64,000 nucleotides of DNA, taken from positions 2,607,262-2,671,261 of the forward strand of contig NZ_AP014821.1 of the NCBI RefSeq assembly GCF_001548115.1. The letters are read 5' to 3'. The notes beneath the pieces were generated by a model. That model saw only the letters and a list, made by a program, of their open reading frames with translations. It was not told where the DNA came from and made no database searches. A program made the translations under genes and the position numbers. This stretch comes from Geminocystis sp. NIES-3709. GTDB lineage: Bacteria > Cyanobacteriota > Cyanobacteriia > Cyanobacteriales > Cyanobacteriaceae. Each line of letters starts with the position of its first letter. Position 1 is the first letter of the stretch. Positions 40,092 to 48,452 of the stretch are shown here, in pieces.

Positions 40092-40435
40092 TGGAAGCAG
40101 GAATAATTATTGCGGCGATCGTTGGAGCAATCACAGGCGTTACCAGTATTGGTACTCTCACAGGCTGGATATTAGAGAAATTTGATAAATCTCTGGAAAA
40201 AATTCGCAAAGAAATTTCAACGGCAAATCAAAGTTTAAAAGCAGAAATAAAAGCAGACATTCAGATATTATCCAATAAATATTACAGCCGTTTAGACGAG
40301 CAAATATCAAATAATCGACAAGCACTTGCACTTTTAAAAGAAGAATTTAAAAGCGAAACTATACTAAACAAAACAATTCAAAAATCTATCTTTCAAAAAA
40401 TAGAACAGCTAGAGAAAGAATTAGAAAAAATCTAA
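40091..40435 (+). CDS. Small membrane/coiled-coil protein, possible lysis gene
   Basis: A 114-residue protein with one N-terminal membrane segment (IIIAAIVGAITGVTSIGTLT) followed by a 70-residue coiled coil. This topology fits an i-spanin or a holin-like protein. It is convergent with the endolysin gene, overlapping its end by 4 bases, which supports a lysis role. Confidence 0.6.
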   Translation: MEAGIIIAAIVGAITGVTSIGTLTGWILEKFDKSLEKIRKEISTANQSLKAEIKADIQILSNKYYSRLDEQISNNRQALALLKEEFKSETILNKTIQKSIFQKIEQLEKELEKI

Positions 40436-41166
40436 ATTTTTCTTGCCCATTCACGAGCAATATTCGCAATTTCTTGAGCTTTATCAATCCCATTAATTAC
40501 CCGACGGGCATTATGGAAATCTACTACATTATTATTAATATAATCTTCAATACTCATTCCCGTAAAAACACCATTTTTACATCCATGAACCAAAATAAAT
40601 AAAGAGATATTTGGTTCTAAAACTTTATCAGGAAAATTTACTAAATCTATTCCCAAAATTCGAGAGTATTTTTGATAATTTGCCATCCATGTAATTTGTA
40701 CAAATCCCCTACCATAAAAAGGAAAATAGCGTAAATTTTTACGTCTCCAATCTTCACTTAACCAGTAGGCTTCTTTCACTGGTTTAAACGTATTTGCTGT
40801 TTCCCATTGAGCGGTCGCAAGGACATAGGCGATTTGATTTTTTAAATTTAATCCTTGTTTTTTGCACTCACTAATAATTGCGTTAGCCGTGCCTTCCTTA
40901 GTCGAAAAATCATGATCATTGTCTTGTTTAATAGTGTTTCTTTCTTCCTTGAGAGCTTCAATAGTTGTTACTCCCAACCAATCATGCTCACCTAACCATA
41001 CGCTATCTTTAAACTTATTTAAGGCTTCGGTAGTTTTTTCTCCAGGGTCGCCATCAACCTTTAAATTATACCCATATTTATTAAGTAAAATTTGCAACTC
41101 TTTCGCCTGTGCAAAATTTAATTTAGAAATATGAATTGGTGTTTTTATTTGATTTAAAACAGACAT
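40432..41166 (-). CDS. Endolysin with peptidoglycan-binding and GH19-like domain
   Basis: A 244-residue lytic enzyme. Residues 15-75 form a peptidoglycan-binding domain (AKELQILLNKYGYNLKVDGD). Residues 95-244 are lysozyme/chitinase class GH19-like: AYVLATAQWETANTFKPVKE with a candidate catalytic Glu, and FYGRGFVQITWMANYQKYS, the family signature. No signal peptide is seen, so a holin is needed for release. Confidence 0.88.
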   Translation of the reverse strand: MSVLNQIKTPIHISKLNFAQAKELQILLNKYGYNLKVDGDPGEKTTEALNKFKDSVWLGEHDWLGVTTIEALKEERNTIKQDNDHDFSTKEGTANAIISECKKQGLNLKNQIAYVLATAQWETANTFKPVKEAYWLSEDWRRKNLRYFPFYGRGFVQITWMANYQKYSRILGIDLVNFPDKVLEPNISLFILVHGCKNGVFTGMSIEDYINNNVVDFHNARRVINGIDKAQEIANIAREWARKI

Positions 41167-41285
41167 TATAATTACCCCTAATAATTACTATTAAATAATT
41201 ATAACATTCCCCTAAATTAATGAATATATAGAAAAAATATTAAGACTAATTGACTAATTATTGAAGATTATTTTAATCATAAAAG

Positions 41286-41304
41286 AAGGCTCATTTTGAG
41301 CCTT
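41286..41304 (-). terminator. Terminator of the small-gene operon
   Basis: AAGGCTCA, a 3-base loop, TGAGCCTT, followed on the minus strand by CTTTTATG. It stands after the stop at 41330 and probably ends the 43740-41330 transcript. Confidence 0.7.
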
Positions 41305-41329
41305 TAAAGTCATTTACTGTAAAATAATT

Positions 41330-41515
41330 TTAATCTTTGTTTTGCTCATGTAGCCAATTTATTTTTACTATTTGATACCCTAATTTTGTATATAGTTCGG
41401 CAAAATAGTCAGCATTATGAGACCCTTGAAAATAAATTCTCTGCTCATCTACTTGTAACTCCCAAGCAAACTGTCCATTTACAATTGTACAAATTTTGTC
41501 TTTTTGGTTATTCAT
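41330..41515 (-). CDS. Unknown small phage protein preceded by hairpin copy B
   Basis: A 61-residue protein (CTIVNGQFAWELQVDEQRIY, then AELYTKLGYQIVKINWL). AAAAGGAAAAATCA precedes the ATG. The leader carries the hairpin repeat 29 bases upstream. No family is recognised. Confidence 0.5.
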   Translation of the reverse strand: MNNQKDKICTIVNGQFAWELQVDEQRIYFQGSHNADYFAELYTKLGYQIVKINWLHEQNKD

Positions 41516-41543
41516 TGATTTTTCCTTTTATGATTAATTAATT

Positions 41544-41561
41544 GGCGGATATTTCACCGCC
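41544..41561 (-). repeat. Intergenic hairpin repeat, copy B
   Basis: Same GGCGG TGAAATAT CCGCC hairpin on the minus strand; with copy C it shares 33 identical bases including flanks. It lies 7 bases beyond the stop of the upstream gene. Confidence 0.8.
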
Positions 41562-41567
41562 GTTGAT

Positions 41568-41849
41568 TTATTTAATGTGTTGATTTATTTTTTCTTTCAA
41601 TAAATCAAGGGAATTTAAGTATTCTCTCCATAACTTTTTCTTTTCTAAAACATACTCATTTTCAGATACTTCTTCTGACAAGCGTTGTAACAACATATCT
41701 TCAATATCTCTCTCAATAAAAACTAATAATATCCACGAAAAAAAATCCTCGTCTGACTGAAACTCTATTGGATTTTCTGGATCATTATGTCTTAATTCGT
41801 AACTAATCTCACTTAAGACATTATCGATGTTATTGAACGTTTTAGACAT
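41568..41849 (-). CDS. Unknown phage protein preceded by hairpin copy C
   Basis: A 93-residue acidic helical protein (SKTFNNIDNVLSEISYELRH, then LEKKKLWREYLNSLDLLKEK). GGAGAAACC precedes the ATG. It lies between hairpin copies B and C. Function is unknown. Confidence 0.55.
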   Translation of the reverse strand: MSKTFNNIDNVLSEISYELRHNDPENPIEFQSDEDFFSWILLVFIERDIEDMLLQRLSEEVSENEYVLEKKKLWREYLNSLDLLKEKINQHIK

Positions 41850-41872
41850 AATGGTTTCTCCTATTAATAATT

Positions 41873-41890
41873 GGCGGATATTTCACCGCC
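41873..41890 (-). repeat. Intergenic hairpin repeat, copy C
   Basis: Third copy of GGCGG TGAAATAT CCGCC (minus strand), located between the stop at 41924 and the ATG at 41849, 23 bases before that ATG. Confidence 0.8.
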
Positions 41891-41923
41891 GTTGATTTAT
41901 TCTAATGTATGAAATTGTGTGAA

Positions 41924-42595
41924 TTAACTAGCCATTGGGAGACTTTGAGTAGGGTTGATTCGTTGCAAATCTTGCTCTAATTGATAGCGAGTTATAGCAC
42001 TTTCACTTATTTTTTTAGCAATAGCTTTAGGGGTTGATAAATTGCCAAAATCGTTAAGCACAGCTAATTTTTTGAGGATAGTTTTATCAAGATGTTCAAT
42101 TAATTTGAGAGCTTGTCTTTCATTTAAAAAAGTTTCATTGTCATCAACATCGGGCATGGATTCATCTAGATCAGGAAGTAAAGTAATGACAACTTCAGGT
42201 TCAGGTTGCTTTTCTTTGACTCCATCCAAATAGGGATTTTCTTCTCCTTTATGCTTGTCAAAATTATTGGCTACAGCGTCGGCCATTTCTTGAATATCGG
42301 CAACCATTTCATTTAGCACTTCTGGATCGCCATAAACTCCACAAGAATATTTTAGTAAATCTTTGAGCGGTGCAATCGCTTCTTTCCATCGCTTCGTTAA
42401 GTTTGCTTGAGCATTGGCAACTTTAGTCGCATCCGTAAATTTATTATTGAGTAACTCCAATTGAGCTTGTAAATCTTTGATCGAACCTTGAATAGAAGCT
42501 AGAGTGTCGAGAGTGAGATTGTTGCGAGATTGTAAGTTAGACATGATTTTTAGTATGTGTAGTGATTGATTAATGTTGATGTGAGGGGGAGACAT
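41924..42595 (-). CDS. Unknown helical phage protein
   Basis: A 223-residue helical protein (LDTLASIQGSIKDLQAQLEL), acidic in the middle and rich in Leu/Ala. No recognised domain. An alternative start at 42550 (MSNLQSRNN) is possible and is preceded by an AT-rich stretch. It lies 18 bases after the next gene of the operon. Confidence 0.55.
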   Translation of the reverse strand: MSPPHININQSLHILKIMSNLQSRNNLTLDTLASIQGSIKDLQAQLELLNNKFTDATKVANAQANLTKRWKEAIAPLKDLLKYSCGVYGDPEVLNEMVADIQEMADAVANNFDKHKGEENPYLDGVKEKQPEPEVVITLLPDLDESMPDVDDNETFLNERQALKLIEHLDKTILKKLAVLNDFGNLSTPKAIAKKISESAITRYQLEQDLQRINPTQSLPMAS

Positions 42596-42613
42596 CTCCC
42601 CAAAATAAATTAT

Positions 42614-42901
42614 TTAGTTGAAAAAATCTAAGGCAACGATTAATGAGAACCGTAACCGTAAAGCGTTATCCGTTTTTCTTAAGTGAATGACGGGTAACTC
42701 ACTTACACTTTCTTCCCACTTTTTAGTGCTTTTTACCCATACATTAGACTCAGCATAAGTTTCATCGAGAAAACTTAACACCATTTTCAAATCGGAACGC
42801 ATTTGTAAAACAGTCGCCGTTTTTCTTAATTGAGAAACTGGGGTATTTTTCAGCTCCTTTACTTTTTCTTTAGTTTCAGCAATCCATGTGTAGTTAATCA
42901 T
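42614..42901 (-). CDS. Unknown phage protein with internal repeat
   Basis: A 95-residue protein built of two similar halves: TKEKVKELKNTPVSQLRKTA then VLQMRSDLKMVLSFLDE, and STKKWEESVSELPVIHLRKT then ALRLRFSLIVALDFF. Each half has the order basic helix, (Q/H)LRKT, hydrophobic helix. Internal duplication suggests a pseudo-symmetric binding protein. Confidence 0.6.
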   Translation of the reverse strand: MINYTWIAETKEKVKELKNTPVSQLRKTATVLQMRSDLKMVLSFLDETYAESNVWVKSTKKWEESVSELPVIHLRKTDNALRLRFSLIVALDFFN

Positions 42902-42921
42902 TGTTTTCTTTGTATTGATAA

Positions 42922-43041
42922 TTATTTAGAAGCGGACTGAGTGCAGAGAATATCGCAAGGGCTTGTTTTCTCTACCACTTGGGTGTTAACGAGAGCGGTA
43001 ATTAAAACGTAACCAAAAACCATGAGAGCAATATTTTTCAT
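42922..43041 (-). CDS. Small exported or membrane peptide
   Basis: A 39-residue peptide with a hydrophobic start (KNIALMVFGYVLITALVN) and two cysteines in the remaining tail (PCDILCTQS). The ATG overlaps the stop of the preceding gene by one base. It could be a secreted or anchored small lipoprotein-like peptide, or part of a lysis set. Confidence 0.45.
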   Translation of the reverse strand: MKNIALMVFGYVLITALVNTQVVEKTSPCDILCTQSASK

Positions 43042-43376
43042 TAAACAACCTCCGCTAAGATGACCTGAGATAATGCAGTGGTATCGGTAAATAATTGGTT
43101 AAACTGTGTAATTTGCCAGTATCCTGATTCATTTATGTTTTTCTGTAACAAAGCAATACCATCATCAACTAAGACCAAGAAGAAAGAGATATTGCCATGC
43201 TCAAGAATAAATTGCTGATTTCCGGTGGTGCATTTTAAAGAAGGGATTTGCTTACGCAAAAAGCGAACCATTGAGAAGAAACCAGCAGAAGCATCAAATT
43301 TGGTTATCATATTTTTAAGTTTCATTATTGTGGATGAACTAACAGAAGGCATCTTGTTACAGCAAGGTGTCTTCAC
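43041..43376 (-). CDS. Unknown phage protein
   Basis: A 111-residue protein (NMITKFDASAGFFSMVRFLR, then FILEHGNISFFLVLVDDGIA) with a mixed alpha-beta pattern and no recognised family. Its long leader contains the GC-rich hairpin region 43424-43530. Confidence 0.55.
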   Translation of the reverse strand: MKTPCCNKMPSVSSSTIMKLKNMITKFDASAGFFSMVRFLRKQIPSLKCTTGNQQFILEHGNISFFLVLVDDGIALLQKNINESGYWQITQFNQLFTDTTALSQVILAEVV

Positions 43377-43423
43377 TTTTTTTTGTACAGTCGGTCGTGG
43401 AAAGAAGAGGGGGATTTATTTAA

Positions 43424-43530
43424 CCACCTTTCGGTGGCGGAGGCCGCTAAACCTCCTGTCCCTATAACGCTATGGATGCGAGGGCTTTTTCAGTTCGAGA
43501 CTGACGGCGGTGTTCGCCTCGTGATTGCTC
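43424..43530. other. GC-rich stretch of consecutive hairpins, candidate structured RNA
   Basis: Between two leftward genes lie four short inverted repeats in a row: CCACC TTTC GGTGG, GGAGG CCGCTAAA CCTCC, CAGT TCGAG ACTG and GGCG GTGTT CGCC. The stretch is clearly richer in G+C than its surroundings and has no good frame. It is not a tRNA that I can fold. Direction of transcription is unknown. Confidence 0.45.
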
Positions 43531-43536
43531 ACCCTT

Positions 43537-43740
43537 TTAATATAACAAACTACTAACCAGTTTGTCAATATCTTTTTTTTCGACAAGTACTAATTCTTTC
43601 CTAGCAATAGCACTGCAAACCTTGCTAACATTGCCTTTCCCTCCATAAAGATACCCTTTTTTTTCAGCAATAATTTTTAGTATTTCGTATTCTTCCTGCG
43701 TGAGTTTTAGGCTAAATTGCTTTTTTTTCAATGTTTTCAT
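43537..43740 (-). CDS. Small ribbon-helix-helix-like protein
   Basis: A 67-residue basic protein (KKKQFSLKLTQEEYEILKII), the strand-helix pattern of Arc/CopG-like DNA-binding proteins. It is first in the leftward operon and divergent from 43842, a fitting place for a local repressor. The family call is tentative. Confidence 0.5.
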   Translation of the reverse strand: MKTLKKKQFSLKLTQEEYEILKIIAEKKGYLYGGKGNVSKVCSAIARKELVLVEKKDIDKLVSSLLY

Positions 43741-43841
43741 GGTTTCAATAAAGTGGTAATTAGTTTATTGTATCTAAAAATTCTATCGAAACAACCTATT
43801 AGCAAATATTTAGTACAATCAAAGTAGTAAATATCTTAATC

Positions 43842-44270
43842 GTGATGAATAGATTAAACTTGATCACAAAAATAAATCCAATATCACAAGAGGTAATCGG
43901 AAATGACTTGGCGATCGTGCAGGGAGCAACCTACGATAAATTGAATTTAAAATTAGAAGGAGATTATAGCGAAGCGACTTTTAAGGCGCAGATTCGTAAT
44001 GCCCCTCTTGAATTAGAAGGAGAATTATTAGCAAGTTTTTCTTTTCAACAAATTAATTACGATGGGGACACTAATAAAACCACCGTTGTCCCTATTCTGA
44101 CCGCAGAGCAAACTTCGGCTATCCCATCCACAAAATATGACGGAGATGACAGTCGAGCCAAGCCATCTCAGAAAAATTGTTGGGTATGGGATTTTGAAGC
44201 TGTATTGCCTGAAAAAGTTACAAAAATTCCTATTAGCTTTGTTCAGGTGACGGCAGAGGTGACTGATTAA
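43842..44270 (+). CDS. Probable phage baseplate/fibre-associated protein
   Basis: A 142-residue beta-rich protein (NDLAIVQGATYDKLNLKLEG, then AKPSQKNCWVWDFEAVLPEK). Such proteins often lie before collagen-containing fibre genes in phages and resemble the N-terminal part of BppU-type proteins. It overlaps the next gene by one base. Confidence 0.55.
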   Translation: MMNRLNLITKINPISQEVIGNDLAIVQGATYDKLNLKLEGDYSEATFKAQIRNAPLELEGELLASFSFQQINYDGDTNKTTVVPILTAEQTSAIPSTKYDGDDSRAKPSQKNCWVWDFEAVLPEKVTKIPISFVQVTAEVTD

Positions 44271-45397
44271 TGGATATTGAAATTAATCAAACAGTTATCG
44301 AGGTTACGGCACAAACAACGGTTATTGAAGTGGAATCTTCTGTAACTGCGATCGAGGTGGTGACTAATCCTGTTCAAATAAAGGGAGATACTGGGGAACA
44401 AGGTATTCAAGGCGAACAGGGTCTAAAAGGAGATAAGGGGGATGACGGGGAGAATGGTTTGTCTGCCTATCAAGAAGCAGTAGAAAATGGTTTTGTTGGC
44501 ACTGAAGAAGAATGGTTAAATAGTTTTTACGATCGTTCTAACCACACTGGAACTCAGTCTATTAGTACTATTGAGAATCTTCAAAATAGTTTAGATCAAA
44601 AACAATCTATAGGGGATTATGCAACAGGTTCTCAAGGGGCAAAAGCAGACACGGCATTACAACCTTCAGATTTAACAAACTACGAAACCACCAACCAACT
44701 AAATACTAGGGATACAAATAATAGAAACAGAGCTAATCATACAGGCACACAATCTATAGCAACTATTGTAAATCTTCAAGAAACATTAGATTCTAAACAA
44801 CCCATAAGCAATTCTATTAATTACCCATCTGGATTGCTTATAGATTCTTCTATTTGTTCCAATGCTTTATCTACATTAGCTGTATCTCAAGGTGTCACCT
44901 ATGTTTTTCCTTTTAAACCTCTTTTTAACTTTAGAGCTTCTACAATATCTGTTTGGTGTACTGTAGTAGGGGCAGGTAGCCCTTCTTGTGCTATATATTT
45001 ATTTACCTCTGATAGCAGTGGTCTTCCTACTCAACAAGAGTTCTATGGTAGTATAACATTAAACACTACAGGAGAAAAATCTCTATCCATAGTAAAGAAA
45101 AAAATAGCAGACAATAATCACCAAAATACTAATCTTTCAGAATTTTTATTTGAAAAAGATAAATTATACTGGTGGGGATTTTACAGTTCTAGCACAGGAA
45201 CTATAAGGGCTATTCCTCTGACAAATGCTACTCCATTGGGAATCGTAAATAGTTCTAATACTTCTTATGCTACGCATTATAGAATCACTACTCCCCCTGT
45301 AGATTTAAACGAAGACACTCTATCAGATTTTGGGAATGATGCTACTTTGACTAATGGGGTTATTCCTTGTATTAGGTTACTAACTACTACTGTATAA
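44270..45397 (+). CDS. Collagen-like tail fibre protein
   Basis: A 375-residue fibre. A short beta N-terminus (EINQTVIEVTAQTTVIEVES) is followed by a collagen-like Gly-X-Y run (about residues 40-62) and two copies of a repeat NHTGTQSI(S/A)TI then LQ...LD.KQ (94-112, 156-174), typical of trimeric shafts. The C-terminal 200 residues are a beta-rich head, presumably receptor-binding. It is a second fibre system, on the opposite strand to the beta-helix spike. Confidence 0.8.
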   Translation: MDIEINQTVIEVTAQTTVIEVESSVTAIEVVTNPVQIKGDTGEQGIQGEQGLKGDKGDDGENGLSAYQEAVENGFVGTEEEWLNSFYDRSNHTGTQSISTIENLQNSLDQKQSIGDYATGSQGAKADTALQPSDLTNYETTNQLNTRDTNNRNRANHTGTQSIATIVNLQETLDSKQPISNSINYPSGLLIDSSICSNALSTLAVSQGVTYVFPFKPLFNFRASTISVWCTVVGAGSPSCAIYLFTSDSSGLPTQQEFYGSITLNTTGEKSLSIVKKKIADNNHQNTNLSEFLFEKDKLYWWGFYSSSTGTIRAIPLTNATPLGIVNSSNTSYATHYRITTPPVDLNEDTLSDFGNDATLTNGVIPCIRLLTTTV

Positions 45398-45402
45398 ATA
45401 AA

Positions 45403-45822
45403 ATGGCAATTAACTATATTGAAAAAGGGTTTCAACTTCACGAAGAAATAGAAAGACAAGGATATTCTCTAGTTTTTTTAGATGGTGTTTGGGTATCTAG
45501 TAATGATACAGCAGTACAAGAAATTATTGATAATTTTATCCCCAAATCTGATCCTAATTGGGATAATTTCAATTCTCTAATGTTGTCCCATCCTAGATTT
45601 ATTGAAGTATCAGCACTTGGCTTTCAAATTAATCCTGTAGCTGTATCGTCTTTACCCACAGCTTTATTGCAAGTTACTACCCACGGACTAAATTCTTTTA
45701 CTTCAATTTGGAATTTAATTTGTTATTTAGGACAGGCGACTCAAAATGATCGAAATATTTGGGCTGACTTAGCGATAGAAAACAATTTACCCAGTGATTT
45801 TATAGCAGTTTTGAGAGGATAA
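45403..45822 (+). CDS. Unknown protein after the collagen fibre
   Basis: A 139-residue protein (EKGFQLHEEIERQGYSLVFL, then FGFQIN-like ALGFQINPVA and NLICYLGQATQNDRNIWADL). It starts 5 bases after the fibre stop, which suggests a fibre chaperone or tip, but no family is recognised. Confidence 0.6.
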   Translation: MAINYIEKGFQLHEEIERQGYSLVFLDGVWVSSNDTAVQEIIDNFIPKSDPNWDNFNSLMLSHPRFIEVSALGFQINPVAVSSLPTALLQVTTHGLNSFTSIWNLICYLGQATQNDRNIWADLAIENNLPSDFIAVLRG

Positions 45823-45829
45823 CGCGCGT

Positions 45830-46483
45830 ATGGACAAGACGACAAAAGGCACAAAATATAATGAACAGATAATAACTGATTTTTTAGAATTAATTAGTGA
45901 TGGACAAACCCTAGACTATAGTTGTGACAAGGTTAATATTAGTGTTCAAACAATTAGAAATTGGCTTAAAAAATATCCAGATTTTGCAGAAAGATACGAA
46001 AAAGCCAAGCAATATTTTAAAGATAATTGCCCAGAAAAAATAAGAGTTTCTGCTAAAGATAGAATCAAAGAATTAATCACTCATGGTCACAGAATCAAAA
46101 GATCGAACCTGACAATTCACTCCCTGCCAGTATACAAAAATGGACAAATAGTAGGGTACAAAGAAAAGTGGAGAGAGGAGCATTTAGAAGAAACCAATAT
46201 GGGTACGCCACAATGGGCAATCGATCGAGTATTGCCACCACCACCCAAAGACTTAGAATCAGCAATCAAACTAATCGAAGCCTATGGACTTAAACCCGTT
46301 GTTGCTAACACCGAACTATTTAGAGAGTGGCTTGTCGCCCAAACTACTAGCCAAAATAGCCAGACTGGATCTGCAAGGGGGCTTACAGAAAGCGAAGCCA
46401 ACGAAATTAGAGCAAGAATCCTCGGTGTTTCGGAAGATGCCACCGATACTCCTACCGTATCAACAGAGATGGGCAAGGGATAA
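45830..46483 (+). CDS. Terminase small subunit
   Basis: A 217-residue DNA-recognition subunit. Residues 8-60 form a helix-turn-helix (SYDKVNISVQ-like CDKVNISVQTIRNWLKKYPD, then FAERYEKAKQYF) as in phage small terminases. The C-terminal part (ESEANEIRARILGV) also fits. It overlaps the large terminase gene. Confidence 0.82.
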   Translation: MDKTTKGTKYNEQIITDFLELISDGQTLDYSCDKVNISVQTIRNWLKKYPDFAERYEKAKQYFKDNCPEKIRVSAKDRIKELITHGHRIKRSNLTIHSLPVYKNGQIVGYKEKWREEHLEETNMGTPQWAIDRVLPPPPKDLESAIKLIEAYGLKPVVANTELFREWLVAQTTSQNSQTGSARGLTESEANEIRARILGVSEDATDTPTVSTEMGKG

Positions 46484-47717
46484 TAGTAGAGTCAAAATCT
46501 GTCAGAAATCCCGTCGAATCGGTTTATCATGGGGTGATGCCTCAATTTCCGCTCTTGATGCCGCACAAACTAATGGATGCTCGACTTATTACATTGGCTA
46601 TAACCGTGAGATGTCGGAGCAATATATTGAAGATGTGGCATGGTGGGCAAAATCCTACCAATTAGCAACCGCACCTATTGAGAAAGACATCTTAGAAAAC
46701 GGTGATCAGAGTATCCTCGTTTACCGTGTCAGATTTGCTAGTGGTCATAAAGTTGTTGCCCTATCTTCTCGACCATCGAATTTGAGGGCAAAAAAGGGAA
46801 AAGTAGTAATTGACGAGGCCGCCTTTCACGATGATTTACCAGAACTCCTAAAAGCTGGAATGGCAATTTTGGCATGGGGTGGACAACTAAGAATCATCTC
46901 AACTCATAACGGAGTTGACAATTATTTCAATCAAATAATTCAACAAACTCTTGAGGGGAAATTTGATTACTCGATCCATAAATACGATCTTGACGATGCG
47001 ATCGCCGATGGGCTTTATCAGAGAATTTGCTTAGTCAACGGGTGGGAATATTCCAAAGAAGCTGAGAAACAATGGAGATCGCAACTAATCAAAGACTACG
47101 GTATCGGTGCAGACGAAGAATTATTTTGCATCCCAGCAGACATCAAAGGCGGTGGTAAAGTATTCAAAAAAGAGTGGTTTCAGATTATTGATACCTTACC
47201 TTTTCCTATGGACGGCATCAGGTTTTGGGATATGGCGGCCACAGCTGAAGAAGTCAAAAAAGACGCTTATTTTACAGCTTCTGTCAAAATGAATTACGAC
47301 TCAGGCAATTACTACGTTTTGGATGCTAGAGCAGAACAACTTGACCCTGCGGACTCCGATGATTGGATGCTTGAAACAGCCTTAGAAGACGGTAATTATG
47401 TGCCTATTCGTTGGGAGTTAGAAGGTGGAAGTGCAGGATTGAGAGTAGAGGCACACCTTAAAAATTTACTATGGGGATTTGACGCTGAGGGAGTGCGCCC
47501 TCAAGGGGATAAAGTGACCCGTGCCAAACCTCTAGCCAGTGACGCAAAACGAGGGAATGTATTTTTATTGAGAGGTGATTGGAACGATCGATACCTTAAT
47601 GCTATTTATGGTTTTGACGGTACACCTAAACCATTAACAAACGATTTGACAGACGCATCATCAGGAGCATGGAGTTGTTTACAATTAGGTGGAGTTGCGA
47701 GTATTTTAGGTACTTAA
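46437..47717 (+). CDS. Terminase large subunit (Mu gp28-like)
   Basis: A 426-residue packaging motor. PILLPYQQRWARDNSRVKIC then QKSRRIGLSWGDA is the adenine-binding and degenerate Walker A region; VVIDEAAFHDDLPEL is Walker B with the catalytic Glu; IISTHNG is the coupling motif. The nuclease part begins FWDMAAT, and DASSGAW is near the end. The start is put at 46437, giving a 47-base overlap with the small subunit. The frame is open further, to an ATG at 46284, which would make a 200-base overlap. Confidence 0.9.
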   Translation: MPPILLPYQQRWARDNSRVKICQKSRRIGLSWGDASISALDAAQTNGCSTYYIGYNREMSEQYIEDVAWWAKSYQLATAPIEKDILENGDQSILVYRVRFASGHKVVALSSRPSNLRAKKGKVVIDEAAFHDDLPELLKAGMAILAWGGQLRIISTHNGVDNYFNQIIQQTLEGKFDYSIHKYDLDDAIADGLYQRICLVNGWEYSKEAEKQWRSQLIKDYGIGADEELFCIPADIKGGGKVFKKEWFQIIDTLPFPMDGIRFWDMAATAEEVKKDAYFTASVKMNYDSGNYYVLDARAEQLDPADSDDWMLETALEDGNYVPIRWELEGGSAGLRVEAHLKNLLWGFDAEGVRPQGDKVTRAKPLASDAKRGNVFLLRGDWNDRYLNAIYGFDGTPKPLTNDLTDASSGAWSCLQLGGVASILGT

Positions 47718-47799
47718 ATTTAAGATAAATATTCAATTATTATTATTATTAAATATGTTAATATTAGTTATATATATTCTTGTTAATTAATTAATCTTT

Positions 47800-48006
47800 A
47801 TGCGTGATAACATAGTCGAATCAGTAAAAAATAAATATGATCAAAGGTCACAATTAGGAATAACAAAATATGGTACAACCGTTGATAATAATAATTTATC
47901 TTTTACCGAATGGGTAAACCATTTACAAGAAGAATTAATGGACGCAACGCTGTATCTTCAAAAACTAAAGACTGAAAATCAATCAGAAAGTTTTATTATT
48001 TATTAA
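47800..48006 (+). CDS. MazG-like / DUF5664-like small protein
   Basis: A 68-residue helical protein. KYGTTVDNNNLSFTEWVNHL then QEELMDATLYLQKLK is the motif of phage dATP/dGTP-diphosphohydrolase-like or MazG-like proteins, with the Glu-Glu-x-x-Asp metal-binding pattern. It may adjust the nucleotide pool. It is short and could be a subunit. Confidence 0.6.
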   Translation: MRDNIVESVKNKYDQRSQLGITKYGTTVDNNNLSFTEWVNHLQEELMDATLYLQKLKTENQSESFIIY

Positions 48007-48012
48007 AAAATT

Positions 48013-48444
48013 ATGGCATTTTCAAATATAAATAACGCCTTTGATATGGTAAAACTGCAATCAGGATTAGCAGAAACTGACGAAACCAGAGACAATTATA
48101 TTAACGACATCCTCAATCAATCCAAAGGCACAATAGGAGATGCGATCGAGTATCGCCCTTACTTAGTAGCCGCGCTCACAATGTGGACATCAAAGGGAGA
48201 ACAAACAATTACCGAAGCCTCTGGTAGTGCTAAATTTAGATTTCAAGAAGATAAAATGAATCTAAGACCCGTAATTGAAGCTAATCTTAGGATTCAGCAA
48301 TCCCTAGATATTTCTCAAGGAACAGAAGTGCCAATTGGATGGCAAGTACAAACATGGTTAGACTCCCTATGTGGCTGTGTCGATAAAGGTGAAGCTGTGG
48401 GAAATGATGAAAGCAATTATGTATTTTCAACGATGGTAATTTAG
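48013..48444 (+). CDS. Probable head-tail connector protein
   Basis: A 143-residue protein just before the portal (FDMVKLQSGLAETDETRDNY, then YLVAALTMWTSKG). Size and helical opening resemble gp6-like connectors. It would bind the portal. The family assignment is tentative. Confidence 0.5.
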   Translation: MAFSNINNAFDMVKLQSGLAETDETRDNYINDILNQSKGTIGDAIEYRPYLVAALTMWTSKGEQTITEASGSAKFRFQEDKMNLRPVIEANLRIQQSLDISQGTEVPIGWQVQTWLDSLCGCVDKGEAVGNDESNYVFSTMVI

Positions 48445-48452
48445 GGTAATTT

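Noticed and set aside
43440-43530. Possible tRNA (GTTCGAGAC resembles a T-loop)
   Set aside because: No acceptor stem, D-arm or anticodon arm of proper length could be paired around it on either strand.
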